NCBI RefSeq assembly: GCF_000499845.2
Contig: NC_023749.2
Location: 4,807,030 to 4,871,029, forward strand
Direction: 5' to 3'
DNA from: Phaseolus vulgaris
Taxonomy: Eukaryota; Streptophyta; Magnoliopsida; Fabales; Fabaceae
DNA: 64,000 bases
Shown here: piece by piece, positions 37,445-49,829 of the stretch
Layout of the letters: the number at the start of each line of letters is the position of its first letter
Numbering within the stretch: the first letter of the stretch is position 1
Notes under the pieces: model-generated
The model's database searches: none
The model's input: only the letters and a program-made list of their open reading frames with translations
Told to the model about the DNA's origin: nothing
Translations under genes and position numbers: made by a program

Positions 37445-40400
37445 TCACTGTTCTGATTTTGCCATACTTCTCAAATTAGTCAACATCTGAACTGCAGCTG
37501 AATCTCTTGCTTCAGAAGGATTGGAATCCGTTTTACCTTCAAATGAACACTGAAACTCCACTCCTCTAACAGTTACACTGGCTTTAAATCCACCTTCAAT
37601 AGAAACATTAGTTACATTTGATTTGCCAGATTAATATTTTCTCAACATAGGCAAATGAATAACTACTGGTCATTGATAAGGTGAACAAAGAGTGCAATGA
37701 TCAAATCTTAATCTTTTTCTCATTTATCCATAACTTGATTCATAAAGAGAATTTATGCCGCTTATGCTTTTCAAAGTCTAGATTAGATAGCCTTACCCTC
37801 TGACTGAGATAGATGATAAGTTGGCAGGACCCAATTGTTTGTGCGACATATATCATCTAGTTCCTGCAAGATTTACATAGTATGCAAATAAGGAGGATGG
37901 TGGGCTTTCTGCTAATTAATAAGTAAAGTTCTTATATTTTTTTTAAGGCAGTAGATCCCTCCCAAAATGTATATTGTTGAAAAATGCCACACAAGAAAAG
38001 AGAAAAGATCACAGAACAAAGGTAGGTAATAATATCAAACTGAGTGCTTCAGAGAGATGTACACAGCACAAAATGAAAAAAAGTTAACCGCGCATGTTGC
38101 CCTTCTTGGAAGAATCTTTACTCATAATTGGGTATATAGTTGAAGACTTGCATTGATTAATAACCTTTCCGTAAAAATGAGCTTTTAGAGAGCAGTAAAA
38201 ATGTGTACGATTGTAAAGATGAAGCCAAGCAGCGTATAAACAATGCCATGAGTGGCATTGTGCAAATTAACTACAATTAACATGTGCCCTACATAAGAAT
38301 TTTTTAAAACATTTCATTCTAGTTTCAGTACTTATGTCTACCAGAAACAATGTTTCTAAGAAATTAGCAACAGAACCATTTGATCCTGTGTGCACACTAC
38401 TAAATTGAATAATAAGGCATCATATAAGTGACAACTGTTTCACCTTTTACTCCAACTAGGTAAATAGAACATTGCTTACCTGGCATGGGCTTTGTGTGAT
38501 AAAGACAGCCTCAGACAATTTTTTCCTCTTAAGAGGCGAGCTTGGTTGTCGATACACCCTTTCTTGATTCCTGAGCCATGTATCATTACAGCCTTCTATA
38601 ACTGATTCAATCTTTAATCCAAAGTTATCTTCCCCATCTACATTTACCCAAAAAGACACATGAAAAATCAGTGCTTGTGCACAGTTCATCTATAATTCTA
38701 GTATCTGGTTCACAGTTCTATTTAGTGAACCAGACAACGAATCACACTAGGATTTGGTTCGCAGCTCACAAGTCAATTATTTTCTCAGGCTCTAACTAAT
38801 TCTAGCATAAAATACGAAGTAATTGTGAATCTTCAGATGCAAAGGCAAAAAAGCAGGTGATCATTAACACAGTTGTTCACATGGCAAATCAAGATACTCA
38901 GGGCAGCTTGAGTTTGTGGACAAATCAAATTAGAGTGACATTCACAAATCAAGGACAAGCATTATTTTTGATAAACCGGATACCTTGCTAATGACACAGA
39001 ATCATACAAAGTGGTCGTTGTTTTGTGGGATTAAGTTTGGTGTTAAGCCCGATTTCTAAGATTAATCACGAATTGAGAAAAATGTATAAAAGAAGCCAAT
39101 AATCACTGCCTAAACCAGTATCAGACTTACTCTACAGTTTGACACATAGCAAAATAACAGTATTAATAATAAGAACAAAAATAACAATGAGAGGATAAAC
39201 CACGAGAATCACTATAGAGGTGGGGGGTCATACTGAAAGGAAAACACACCAGTTAATATTCTCTGGATATTTTTATCACAAACAGCAATCTCGTCCTCTA
39301 TCTTGCGTTGCTGAAGGGCCTGAATGGAGTAACTAAATCTCAGATATATGAAAATATAGAATTTTTTAACATTCAAAACAGTAGCAATGTAATCCTTAAA
39401 TTAAGTGGAACCAGCATAGTAGGTATGGCTATGGAAGCAGAATACTACTTTAACAGTCACAACACATGCGAGCATGTGCATTGGGTACTATGTGCTACTC
39501 GTTATTTTTAAAATTAAAAGTTTGCAGTAGGTAAGCCAAAAATGATGGAAATAAACAGCTTACTCAACTGACAGTGCGGATTCAATCAAGTTACTAATAC
39601 ATATATATGTTCTAATATAACATGTATAAATGTTCTTCTAGGATAACAAGGGTATGTTCTCACTGCCCATTCATAGCTACTGAGAATGAAAATAATCATT
39701 CTTGTAATTAGATGTAAGTAATGAAGCTTACCAATTCATCCCTTTTTCGTATCAAAGCAGCTAGGGCAGTTTGAGTCAATATCTTTTTTGAATCTGAAAT
39801 AACTTTGAGTTTCTCCAGATCTGAGTCAGAATGATTTGCAATCTGAATATGACCATCTACAGTACCTTTTTCAGATGACATATTGGGCCTAATGGCATAC
39901 ATATTGTGCAAAGAAGCAAGATTGTTGATTCCACCTTCAGTAATAAGCTTATTTGTTGAATCAACATTTAAAGCCTGCCAAAACAATGGCATTCAGCTAG
40001 ATTACAGATGATAAACAACGGAACTAAGCCCAACAATCATGATAGCAGTGAGGTGCAGCTCATTTTGAAACATAATTATGATTTCAGTTAATAAACATTG
40101 AAATAAACCAGATTTTGAAAACTTATATGATAAGCACCACATTAATGATAATATTTATTTATCAATAGAATAATACCACTAAAAATATTTCATGAGTATT
40201 GAACATGACTATCTGACAATTTACAAAGCTTAAATTAATATTTACAAAAGAATTTTGGTACATGTACCTGTACGTAAGAATTTATCAATAAAATATAGGA
40301 AACATTTTGATAAATTTAACTATTATAACTATATCTTAAGTTGATAATTACTCATGGGGACTTCACTTCTGGACTCTAATGTGTATCTAAGCTTTAATGC

Positions 40401-43400
40401 TCACAGGGACAGATACCATATTCAAGTAACAAAATCTTCATTAGTCATGAATTATTCACAAAATGCAACTCTTAGGTAGTGTTTCGCCAAGCTTTTCCAA
40501 GATTAGCAGAAGCCCTTCTATTGAATCTCTTACTGGCTTTAGTCCATAAAAAATAAAGGCGCTTTATTTTCAAGCGCTTTTCTAAATTATTTAACCCAGC
40601 TTCTCTTTTAAAGTTGAGAAATATGCTACCCCAGTTCCCTCTCTGAATATATATTGATTAGTAGGTCCAAAATTAAATGGTTTTGGACAAAAAACAATGA
40701 TTTTGAAATTAAATTTGATTGCTATCGGGACATTTTGCATATATTCCAAAACAACAACCTCAGCTATGCCAAAAGTATGGCAGCTATATGATGCTCAAAT
40801 AATATAGGAAATTTCCAATTTTGGAATATTTGTGCATTAAGAATCCCTGTCTGTATAGATAAAATATAGGTTACCTAAGAGAGCACATTCCAAAAATAAG
40901 GCAGCTATATTATGTGCATGCAATAGGAAGTTTTCAATTTTGGGAGTATTTTTGCATTAAGGATACTTGCATAGCTAAATTATAGGTTATCTAAGTGATC
41001 CCAAAGCTTGTGTTTTGAAAAGGATCTTTACTCGGGCAAAGAAAAAATCTAGCCAAAATAGTCATAATTTAATCATGTGCGAATAATATAAGAAGTTTCC
41101 ATTTTTTGAGTATTTTTGCATTAAGGATTCCTGTATAGATAAATTATAGATTACCTAAGAGAGCACATGCCAAGAAAATGGCAGCTATATGATGTGCATA
41201 CAATAGGAAGTTTTCAATTTTGGAGTACTTTTGCATTAAGGATATTTATATAGCTAAGAGATCAAAACGCCTGTGTTTTGAAAAAGATCTTCTCTCAAAG
41301 TAAAGAAAAAAAAATCTAGCCAAAATAGTCATAATTTTAGCTGTAAAATTGGTGCCCGCATCCAATAAAACTCATCCAAAGAAAAAATTATAAGAAAAGA
41401 TAATCAAAGAAAGCACATCTGAACATGATTTAAGGAAAGCATTAAGCTCAATAACTAGAAAAGTAAGCAAGTTACAAACCTTTTCAGCACTTGCAGAGCC
41501 GATAGAATTATACTTCACAGATGGATTCTTTTTTACAAGATCTTCACCGGCTTGTACAGTACTGCCAATAATATACTGACATTTTTCTTTGATCTTTGAT
41601 TTTAAAATTGAATTTTCATTCATGGTCATTTCCATGGGCTCACATATAGAATCGGATAATGCAGGTGTGCAACTTCTGTTGTTCTCTTTCTGCTTCGGTG
41701 AATCAATATTATCAATCTTTGGCTTACTATCATGAGCAGTAAACATGTCCTCATTTACATAAAATTCTGTTACTTCAGGGGTGTCCACCTTTATATTTTT
41801 CTCTGTTACCCTTGTATCTTGCAAAGTATTTGAGAATGCTTTCCTGCCAAGATAGAAAATATTGCAGAGAAAGTGCAGATCAGGGAGATAGGTACAAAAA
41901 AAAGTGAAAATGACTGAAAATAGAAGAACATTGTATTAAATATTAAGGATTTGAGACAGCTAATGGATGGATCTTGGAACAAATTCCCGCAAATCATCCA
42001 ATATGCAAGTGCGAACTCCGTGAGCAAATATTTGAAACTCTCATACATTAACTTTACTTTATTACTTGTGACAGACGATAATTCTAAACTAAGTAAAACT
42101 ATATGTTAACACTAAAGAATCTCTTTAAATTCTATGATATCAAGGCTTGAAAATGTTAGAATAGTAAAATCAAAATGATTTTGGAATAATTCGGGTCATT
42201 AGTAAATCCCACTATGAATTTGATGTTGTAAAGGTACCAAAATAGAATCGTTCAAAAGGGCAACTGAAATTAGTATCAAAGACGAGCAAGTAGTTTAGGC
42301 ACAATCATTGTAACTGAAATGAAATTTGAAAAGCAAACAATATCTGCTAACAATCTAAAAAACAAAGTTCTTTTAACAACGGAGAACATGTCAACCTGGA
42401 TATCCACTTTGATATTGTTTCATAGTATGGAAGCACATGGAAGTAGTCAATTACAGGAGTGATCATCCAACTTCCAAAACTCTTAGTGAGCAAAGGACGC
42501 TGCAAGCTATGCAAAAATGAAGACACAAATGTAATTCAGAAACATATGTACAAAGTCAGCTTTTCTTCTCTGTGAAGGTCATATAAACGCCTAGAGACAA
42601 ATGTCTAAGAATTAAATTAAAAAAATATTACTTCAGAAGAAACAGACTGTACAACTCTACTCGTTGATGTAAACATCATTCTTTGATGTTCAGTTAAAGA
42701 CACCCTTTAAATAAGATTGCAACATTTTTTGCTAACAAGTAACCATTCCTCTACCCAAAATTTTTTACAAAATTATATTAATAAAACAAAAGGGTAAGAT
42801 AGCATTTAATTCCCAAAGACTACTTATAGACTACTTTATAACTTGATTCAGCAGTAACATTAATGTGCTGTGTGGTACTGTAGTATGAGCATGAGTATAT
42901 TTTTCTCTGCAACAGGGAGAAAACATGTGACTCCAGCTGAATGCCAGAGAGAAAAAAGCCCCATTTCCTTGTCATCAGAACATCGGGATCTGAGTCATCA
43001 CACAATAGCAATTAAAACGAACCTTTTAATTAGATCTTGGAGAGGAACTTGGATAACTTCTTCATTGATTGTCTTGGAGCACTGCATTATATAAAACCGA
43101 GAAGCTTCCTTCTCTTTGCTCTCAGAATAGACAGTGTCACTCTCCAAAAGAGAAATATCAGTATAATTGATACCTGTACCATAGTACAAGAATCATACTC
43201 AGCTATTTGTCTATCAGAACCACATGATAAACTTGATATTAAAATTAAAATATTAACTATAAAATGATGAAATAATTACCTATGGCTTCATTTATAGCAG
43301 AATACCCAACTTGCAGAAACACATCTTCATTGACTTTTAATTCATCTTTTGATGACTTCTTAAGGACTCTTTTCTTTTTGTATAGTTTTGTTCCTGATGT

Positions 43401-45297
43401 AACATCAGAACTTTGATTGGAGGTAACCATACCTTTGGAACCCAGAGAACTTTGGCTGGAGGTTTCCAGACCTTTTGAACCCGGAGAACTTTGGCTAGAG
43501 GTGCCCAGACCCTTCTCAACCAGAGACCACACCCCACTGGTAATCGAACTAAACAGCAAAAAACAATTCTCCTTCTTACTGTCGATTAAAAGGATAGCTA
43601 CTTTTGTAATGGGCCATCCCTCTATATTAGGAACATTCTTTGATGCATCTAAACATTTACATACATCACATGCTTCCATAATCTTCTTTTCTGTTAATGA
43701 TAGCTGCTTCTCCACGTCAGTGAGCTCTTCTTCATTTGAATTTTGCATGAATTGCATAAATGCTAATAAAGCTGGTCTCAAAACCACAATCAACTTGCAA
43801 AATTCATTTAATGGAAGATATTCAAGTTCTGGATGCTGTTTCCTGTGGTGGTAATTATAAAGTAAGACAGCCGACCGCACCTAAAACAAACAAACAAAAA
43901 ACTCAAACAGGAAAATCAGTAACTAGATAATATCCTCCTCATGCACTCCTATAGATCTATAGTCATATTGTAATTTATAAATCATAAGGCAATATGAACC
44001 TGGAGTGTTTCTTTCCATTTTTAATAAGATGCAGAGGGACAAAAATAAATCAAATAGCATTGTAGTTGTAAAGTACAGAATACAAACATCTTTCAACACT
44101 CCATGCAACCAACACATGAAGGTAATGTAAATAGGAAGCAAGAATAAGAAAACATAAAAGTGAATATTTCCTCCAAATAATTAATAAAACAAATTACAAA
44201 AACAAATATTTCCTCCAAACAACTAATAAAACAAATAACAAAAAACATTATGTCCAAAACAGTCACAGATTACTGGTTGGATTGGAAGGTTATACAAGCA
44301 CAAAGAGAGGTAAACAAGTTAGACACCTGTCTCGCAACTAACTTCTGTTGAGAAGGTGATGGATTATCGTGAACAGATGATTTTGCAGGTAGCAATGGGT
44401 CAACCAAGTGTTCTATAAATGCCTTAACTGCATCTTCGGTTGGACAAACATCAGATGGAACCATGTTCAAGGTCTGTCACCTACTTTCAGAAGCCACATG
44501 TTACTATTTTGACAAAATTAACTTGTGAAACACAAACTAAAGTATATTTTTATGAAACATATCAGAAACAACTCAAACCAAAATTGAATATTCACAATCA
44601 AATTTTATGAAAAAATTCTAAAAAAAATTAAAGAATAATTAATTACAGTGCATGCATAAGAAACTGATTGCTTGTTTGTAATTGAGCTAATTTCTATTCT
44701 CTTAATTTATATTAAGAAGATACATAGGGTATATTTTTTTTTTGTTTATTCAACTCCGTGTCTACAAAGGATTATAATTTTTGTTTGTTTATTTTAAATA
44801 AAAATAAGTATCTTAAATCCTCTTTCATCTAAACTATTACTGATCATCATGCAAACACATCCTTAAAAATTTGAAAGAAATAGTTAAATATTCATATAAC
44901 AAACACACACTCTTTAATTGAACATGCATGATCACCAAACAAATAAATTTGAATCATATGAATTTTAGAAATTCTTTTCACATTTTTTACATAATTTTGT
45001 TTGTTAATACAGTCACCTAAGCAATATTGGTCTCAATTTTTTAGTCTGAGTTCAAATAAGTTCTTCAATCTTTCTCATTGAACCCTAATAGGTGTTTATA
45101 CAAATAAAAACTCCGCCGGAAAGCTACAAACATACAAAATCACAAAAATAAATGGAAAAAAAATAATTTAATCGGTTTCAAAAGCCACACAGAATCTCAT
45201 AGGAGTCGCAATGCAGAAAGAGAATGCAGAACAAAGGAGAACTCACTGTTACCGAAGGAGGGAAAAAATGCTCAATTCCAACTATTGGCTCATGCAT
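37445..45297 (-). CDS. Uncharacterised plant protein with C-terminal dsRNA-binding-like domain
   Basis: Not recognised by name. Eleven exons keep one frame and give 703 residues: 45297-45247, 44473-44327, 43880-43280, 43173-43023, 42506-42396, 41843-41480, 39974-39732, 39319-39250, 38637-38480, 37863-37797 and 37593-37445. The N-terminal half looks like a conserved folded domain (CPTEDAVKAFIEHLVDPLLP near residue 28, then VLLYNYHHRKQHPELEYLPL near residue 71). A Ser-rich tract with three imperfect repeats follows at about 190-225. The middle is polar and probably disordered. The C-terminal ~70 residues fit a double-stranded-RNA-binding motif: ELDDICRTNNWVLPTYHLSQ, then GGFKASVTVRGVEFQC, then a Ser/Ala-rich helix SEARDSAAVQMLTNL. 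The typical Lys patch of the last helix is weak, so RNA binding is not assured. The first exon (17 codons, MHEPIVGIEHFFPPSV) was chosen because it splices in frame; a later ATG at 44464 is the alternative start. The last acceptor (ATTGAAG/GTGG) lacks a strong pyrimidine tract. Confidence 0.8.
40730..41340. repeat. Higher-order tandem repeat in an intron of the dsRBD gene
   Basis: Units carrying GGCAGCTATATGATGTGCAT, then AATAGGAAGTTTTCAATTTT and TTTTTGCATTAAGGAT, recur near 40785, 40905, 41070 and 41180. Alternate units are most alike (both second units are followed by GTGTTTTGAAAARGATCTT and AATCTAGCCAAAATAGTCAT), so a ~280-bp pair is itself duplicated. It lies in the intron 39975-41479. Confidence 0.75.
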
Positions 45298-46900
45298 TCC
45301 ACACTGCACACAAATTTCTTATGAGAACATTTTGTATTCTGATTTTGACAAAAGTTTATATAAGTCCATCAGAGTACAAGGTACATAAGAGTCTTTTCAA
45401 CTTCTCAATAAATAATTTAGTTTCAATATTTTTTTAATTTCCGATTCAATTCTTTATTTTTACTTTTTTTTTAAGTGTTAATTTAATTACATCATATTGT
45501 AAAATGTTATATTCAGAATTCAAATAATAAAAAGACAGTCCAATGAAGGATTTTACCAAAATTGTAGATGTTTTTAAAATGAAAATTCTCTGTTTTGAAA
45601 AATAAGTGATTAAAATTGTGAGTGCAGCATAATAGGAAAACTAAAATAATTAAAATGATATTTTCCTAATTTCTAGGATTATTGTAATAGTAAATTATTT
45701 TACTTACATCTTACAAGTAAAAGTTATACTTTCTTTTCAAAATAAATACTTTTTCAAAATAAAAATTACACTTTTTTAAAATAAATAGTTTCAAACAAAA
45801 ATATTCGTTCAGGAGTGTAATAGGTAAAAATAATTGTAATTATTATTTATTAACTTTCTTTAAAAAATAGAAATAAATCAGTATTTGTGTATTGAATATA
45901 TATTTATAGTTTATGAATATTATTAATTGTAAAACATAATAATCTTAAATGAATTGTATAATATAAATAATATTAATTGTACGATAAATATTATTAATTG
46001 TAAAGGTTAACAATATAAAAAATGTATAGTATTAATATTATTAATTGTATATCAAAATAATATTAAATGTACTTGATTACTTGTAAGGTATAAATTCTAT
46101 AATATTGATATTATTAATTGTATATTAAATAAATTTATATTATTAGTATTGATTCATCAATAATTAATAAAGCAAAAGTGTAAAAGAGAAATATATTCAC
46201 TGTGCAAGTATAAACATTAATATGCTTATACAAATATTAGCATACATGTTTCATTTGATCTTAGAAAAAAACAAATAGTTTATTTAAAAAGGAAAAGAAA
46301 TTGTGAGTTAGAATTGATGCATGTTTTGTTTATTTTATGGAAATTGTAGTTATAATTACTATTTTATTTTGTGTTATATTTACTCTTTCCTGTTTCATAC
46401 TAATATTTATTGGGAATGTAAAAATCTGTCTTGGATATTTAAAGTAGTTGACAAAATGGATTTTTCAAGAAAAACGTGAACATAGTGTTTAATATTAATA
46501 TCAATATATAGTGTTTAATAATAATATTAATATTGCAGTGTGTTAAAAAAACATATTAAGTAATATTATTAATTTGTGTTATTGATATTATTTATTGTAT
46601 GGTAAAGTTTAACTAATATATAGTAATAATAATATCAATTTATATTCAATGAAATTATATTATTAATATTAAACCATTACTAATATTATTAAGACGAACT
46701 ACTTGTACCAATACTTATTCTTATTTATAAATATGCATGCCATTGTGTTGAGTGCTTTATTATGATAATATTTTTAAATTTAAACTTATGATGCAAAATA
46801 TTTTTGTTATAAATTTCATATATTACCTAAAATGTTAAATATTTTATAATAATTATATAATTTTAATTTAAAGTATAAAATTATATTACTTATATTATTT
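45298..46900. other. Upstream region of dsRBD gene and AT-rich spacer
   Basis: Contains the presumed promoter of the minus-strand dsRBD gene at its left end. From 45850 to 46720 there are many diverged TATTATTAATTGTA units, a degenerate AT-rich repeat field. No gene is seen. Confidence 0.55.
45890..46720. repeat. Degenerate AT-rich repeat field (TAATATTATTAATTGTA family)
   Basis: Variants of AATATTATTAATTGTA occur at about 45920, 45965, 45988, 46035, 46105, 46560 and elsewhere, with irregular spacing. They look like an old, decayed satellite-like array. Confidence 0.5.
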
Positions 46901-46939
46901 TAATAATTTTAGTATATATTAGATCAACTGGTTTATCAT

Positions 46940-47273
46940 TTATTTTATTAGTGTTCTTGATGGAAGAGGCTCCAACACCAATCCATTGAAAGGCCACAAA
47001 AATGTCAAATTGAGGCAACAGAGTTATGGACAAAGAGGGGTCAAGAGGACGCATTTTACATGTCATAAACTCTAGTGTAGATTAGATTTTAATTTCTTGT
47101 CAAAATTAGATTAAGAATTTTATTTGTAATTTTTCCTTAGATGAAATTTGGCACCTTAAAAAACCAACATTGGTTAAATTGGGATTTCTAAATCACCTAA
47201 TTTTAACCAAGGCACATTTTCCGCATATTCCATATTTAACATGTGCTAAATGTTTTTCATCACATGTTAAATA
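46940..47273. mobile_element. Old LTR-like retroelement sequence, left part (split by a solo LTR)
   Basis: Less AT-rich than its surroundings and ends at the target site of the nested solo LTR. Its text (GTGCTAAATG, CACATGTTAAATA) rejoins the segment starting TGCTACATGTGCTCC at 48673. No intact reading frame remains. Confidence 0.45.
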
Positions 47274-48667
47274 TGTTGAAGATGATTGTTGTCCCTTCAA
47301 GACATGTGTTTGATGAAGACTTTTTGTGTACAATTCATGTATATTTCCTTTTGTTTTAAGAATGTCTTAGGTAGTGTTTAGAGGTTGTTTAAGAGTAGGC
47401 TTTTTGCTGAGTAACTCACCTCTTAACCACTGACCATGTGATAAGAGCAAGCACAAATTTCTTAAACTGTTTTCCACATGTTTTACAAAAAAAAAACACA
47501 TCTTTACTGCATATAAATAAATCTGTTTTTTTCCAAATAAACAGATTTTTTTTTTAAACTGATGTTTTGGCTAAGTCTTGTGAAAATCAGATTTTGTGCA
47601 TCAAGTATTTTGACTAAGTTTTCTCTCTTTCAAAACGATTGTGTTTCAATGGTTAAGTTTTTTTTGTTATTGTTTTGAAAAATAAATTTGTTCATCTGTA
47701 AATGAATAGATTCTTTTTAGTCTGGTGCAATGCTTATCTTAAACGGTTTTTCGTTTTGTCCCTGCACCAGAATGGTTGACTGAGTCTCCTTCACATAACA
47801 AATTCTCTAACTGTTTTTTGAAAATAAATCTGTTCATTTTATTTTCAATCTATTCTTTTTATAACAACTTTAACTGTTTTCTAAAATACTGTTATAGGCT
47901 GTTTTTTCTATAAAAAAAACTTGTTCCAACGTTTAAAAGTGGATCATACATTTGAGAAAACAAGTTTTACATCAGAGAATTGAGAATTTACAAAGAATTA
48001 GCATTTGTTCTCGAAAGATTTCCAAAATCAAAAGTGTGCTTGTTCTTATTTGGTTCCAAAGCTTGGTGTGAGGTGCTGCTACTGTTTAAGCGATCTGTTC
48101 TACTGGTTTAAGGCAGATTTATGCATCCTCTATCAGGTGTATTCATTTCACATTTCATTTCTTGTAAAAGTGTGGTTGTAAACTCTTCTTGATAGGGTTT
48201 CTTAAAGAGTGTGTATGCTGAAATAGGGTTTTTCAGCAAGTGTATCAAAGTTCTTGTAGGATTCAATAACAGTGGTGTTTGTGGTTGTTTGAATTGTGAT
48301 TTAGTGAATTTCACCTTGGTTTAGGTGAAGACTGGATGTAGCTCAGTTGAGTGAACCATTGTGTTCATTCTCCCTTAATCTCTGCACTCGAATTACTGCA
48401 TATATGTTAAACTGTCAATAAATAAATTTGTTCAATAAAAAATAAACCTGTTCTTTCTGGGCTTATTTCTTACTGTTCTTATTTTCTGGAAAAACTCTTT
48501 GATTCTGAAAAGAACATACATAATCTGTTAAAAGCCACTGGAACAAATTGATTGTGATAGGTTACTCAATTAATTGTCAAGCTATCAATTGAACCTTAAT
48601 CACTTGCTTAAAATTGAAGGTTGTTGTTTTGTGATTCACTAGTTTTCTTTCTAAATTAAACCCAACA
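47274..48667. mobile_element. Solo LTR, 1394 bp, with 5-bp target duplication
   Basis: Begins TGTTG and ends CAACA, the inverted TG...CA ends of an LTR. A perfect 5-bp duplication, AAATA, lies at 47269-47273 and 48668-48672. There is no internal gag/pol sequence and no second LTR, so recombination between LTRs left a solo copy. Length and ends would suit a Copia-type (SIRE-like) LTR, which is inferred. Confidence 0.8.
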
Positions 48668-49075
48668 AAATATGCTACATGTGCTCCATGTGCTAAGTGT
48701 AAAAATGGACGTCACTTTCAAAGTTATTTTCATTTGAAATTCCCTCCAATTCTCTTTTCATATTCAGCCCTCTCCTCTATATATAGAGGAGCTTGGGTCA
48801 TGTAAATTCAAGATTAATACATGAGTGAATTGCTGCCAAAATTGTGCCAATTTCACTCATTGCACAAAACCTCATAGGTTAGGCTCTTAATCTTCACAAA
48901 CTTTCCATTTCCAAGTAGAGTTGGCCTCACCACTCTCAAATCCTACCTATCATGCACCTTCAAGGTCACCAGCACTCTTAGGAGGACCTTGTTCCATCTT
49001 CAAACCGTGAAGCTTCCGCAACTCATCAACAAATCCAAAAATATGAAGGCACAAATTCATCAATTCTTCTAATAT
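48668..49075 (+). mobile_element. Old LTR-like sequence, right part, with promoter-like TATA
   Basis: Continues the element interrupted at 47273. It has TCTATATATAGAGGAGC (near 48776), which looks like an LTR promoter TATA region, followed by a leader-like C-rich stretch (CACTCATTGCACAAAACC and AAGGTCACCAGCACTC). No end or primer-binding site was established. Confidence 0.45.
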
Positions 49076-49139
49076 TTATATTTGGGATTTCATTAAACGA
49101 ATTTTTTCTAGTATTGAATTTCATTCGGATGAGGATGTT

Positions 49140-49810
49140 ATCTCTATTACTAATTTTGATGGTAGTTCTTTTATTAGATTGATCAAATTGATGTACATTT
49201 TTTGCTTAGATAATTTGGAAGATGGGAAATCATGTTAAATTTCAATATGAGAAATCATGCTAAATTCCAATAAAATATTGTCCTTTATCAAGTCATTAAT
49301 TATACTAGAGAATTTATCTGTTTAATTGGGAATGTTTCTAACATCTCTATGAAAGATGATATCCTTAACCTCACTGTGATAAAGTTATTTGGCATTAACA
49401 CTAGAAACAACAAAGTTTGTCAGTCTATTCATGTGACTTAGTTTCCTTCTTCTCGTTATATTAAGATTAACAGTGATGGTATTTCAAGAGGTTCTTTGGA
49501 TCTTGTCTTTTGTGTTGGTATTTTTCATGTCAATATGAAAAAGTTTATTGGAGGTTTTTTTTTGGGGGGGGGGGGGTCAATATCCTTTGATCGCCGGGTT
49601 TATGGGTGTTATCCTTGCCCTAAAAAAAACTCAGAAAACGGGTTACAATTGTCTTTGGTTAGAGTACGATTATTTTTTTAGTATTTATTTTAGAGTTTCT
49701 CATCTCTCATTTTTAGAGAAAGTAACTCTTGTGCGGATAAGCTTGTCAATCTTGTCTTTTTTCACAAGCAGTATTTTGTTAGGTACAATAAAATGCCTTT
49801 TAGCATTTTT
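49140..49810 (+). pseudogene. Degraded RNase H-like (RVT_3-type) domain of a plant retroelement
   Basis: Across several frames one reads LFGINTRNNK, then SSRYIKINSDGISRGS (the Asp of NSDG matches the catalytic DG of plant RNase H-like domains), then LWLEYD, then NSCADKLVNLVF. This order is that of the RNase H-like tail of plant LINE or related reverse transcriptases. Stops, frameshifts and a T9G13 homopolymer run (about 49552-49576) break it. No reverse transcriptase domain remains upstream. Confidence 0.7.
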
Positions 49811-49829
49811 TTTTTCATAATAGGTATAG

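Noticed and set aside
43417..43854. 145-codon plus-strand open frame
   Set aside because: Antisense to the largest exon of the dsRBD gene, with no domain and no splice context of its own.
48108..48314. 68-codon minus-strand frame in the solo LTR
   Set aside because: No recognisable domain; LTRs are non-coding and the frame is short.
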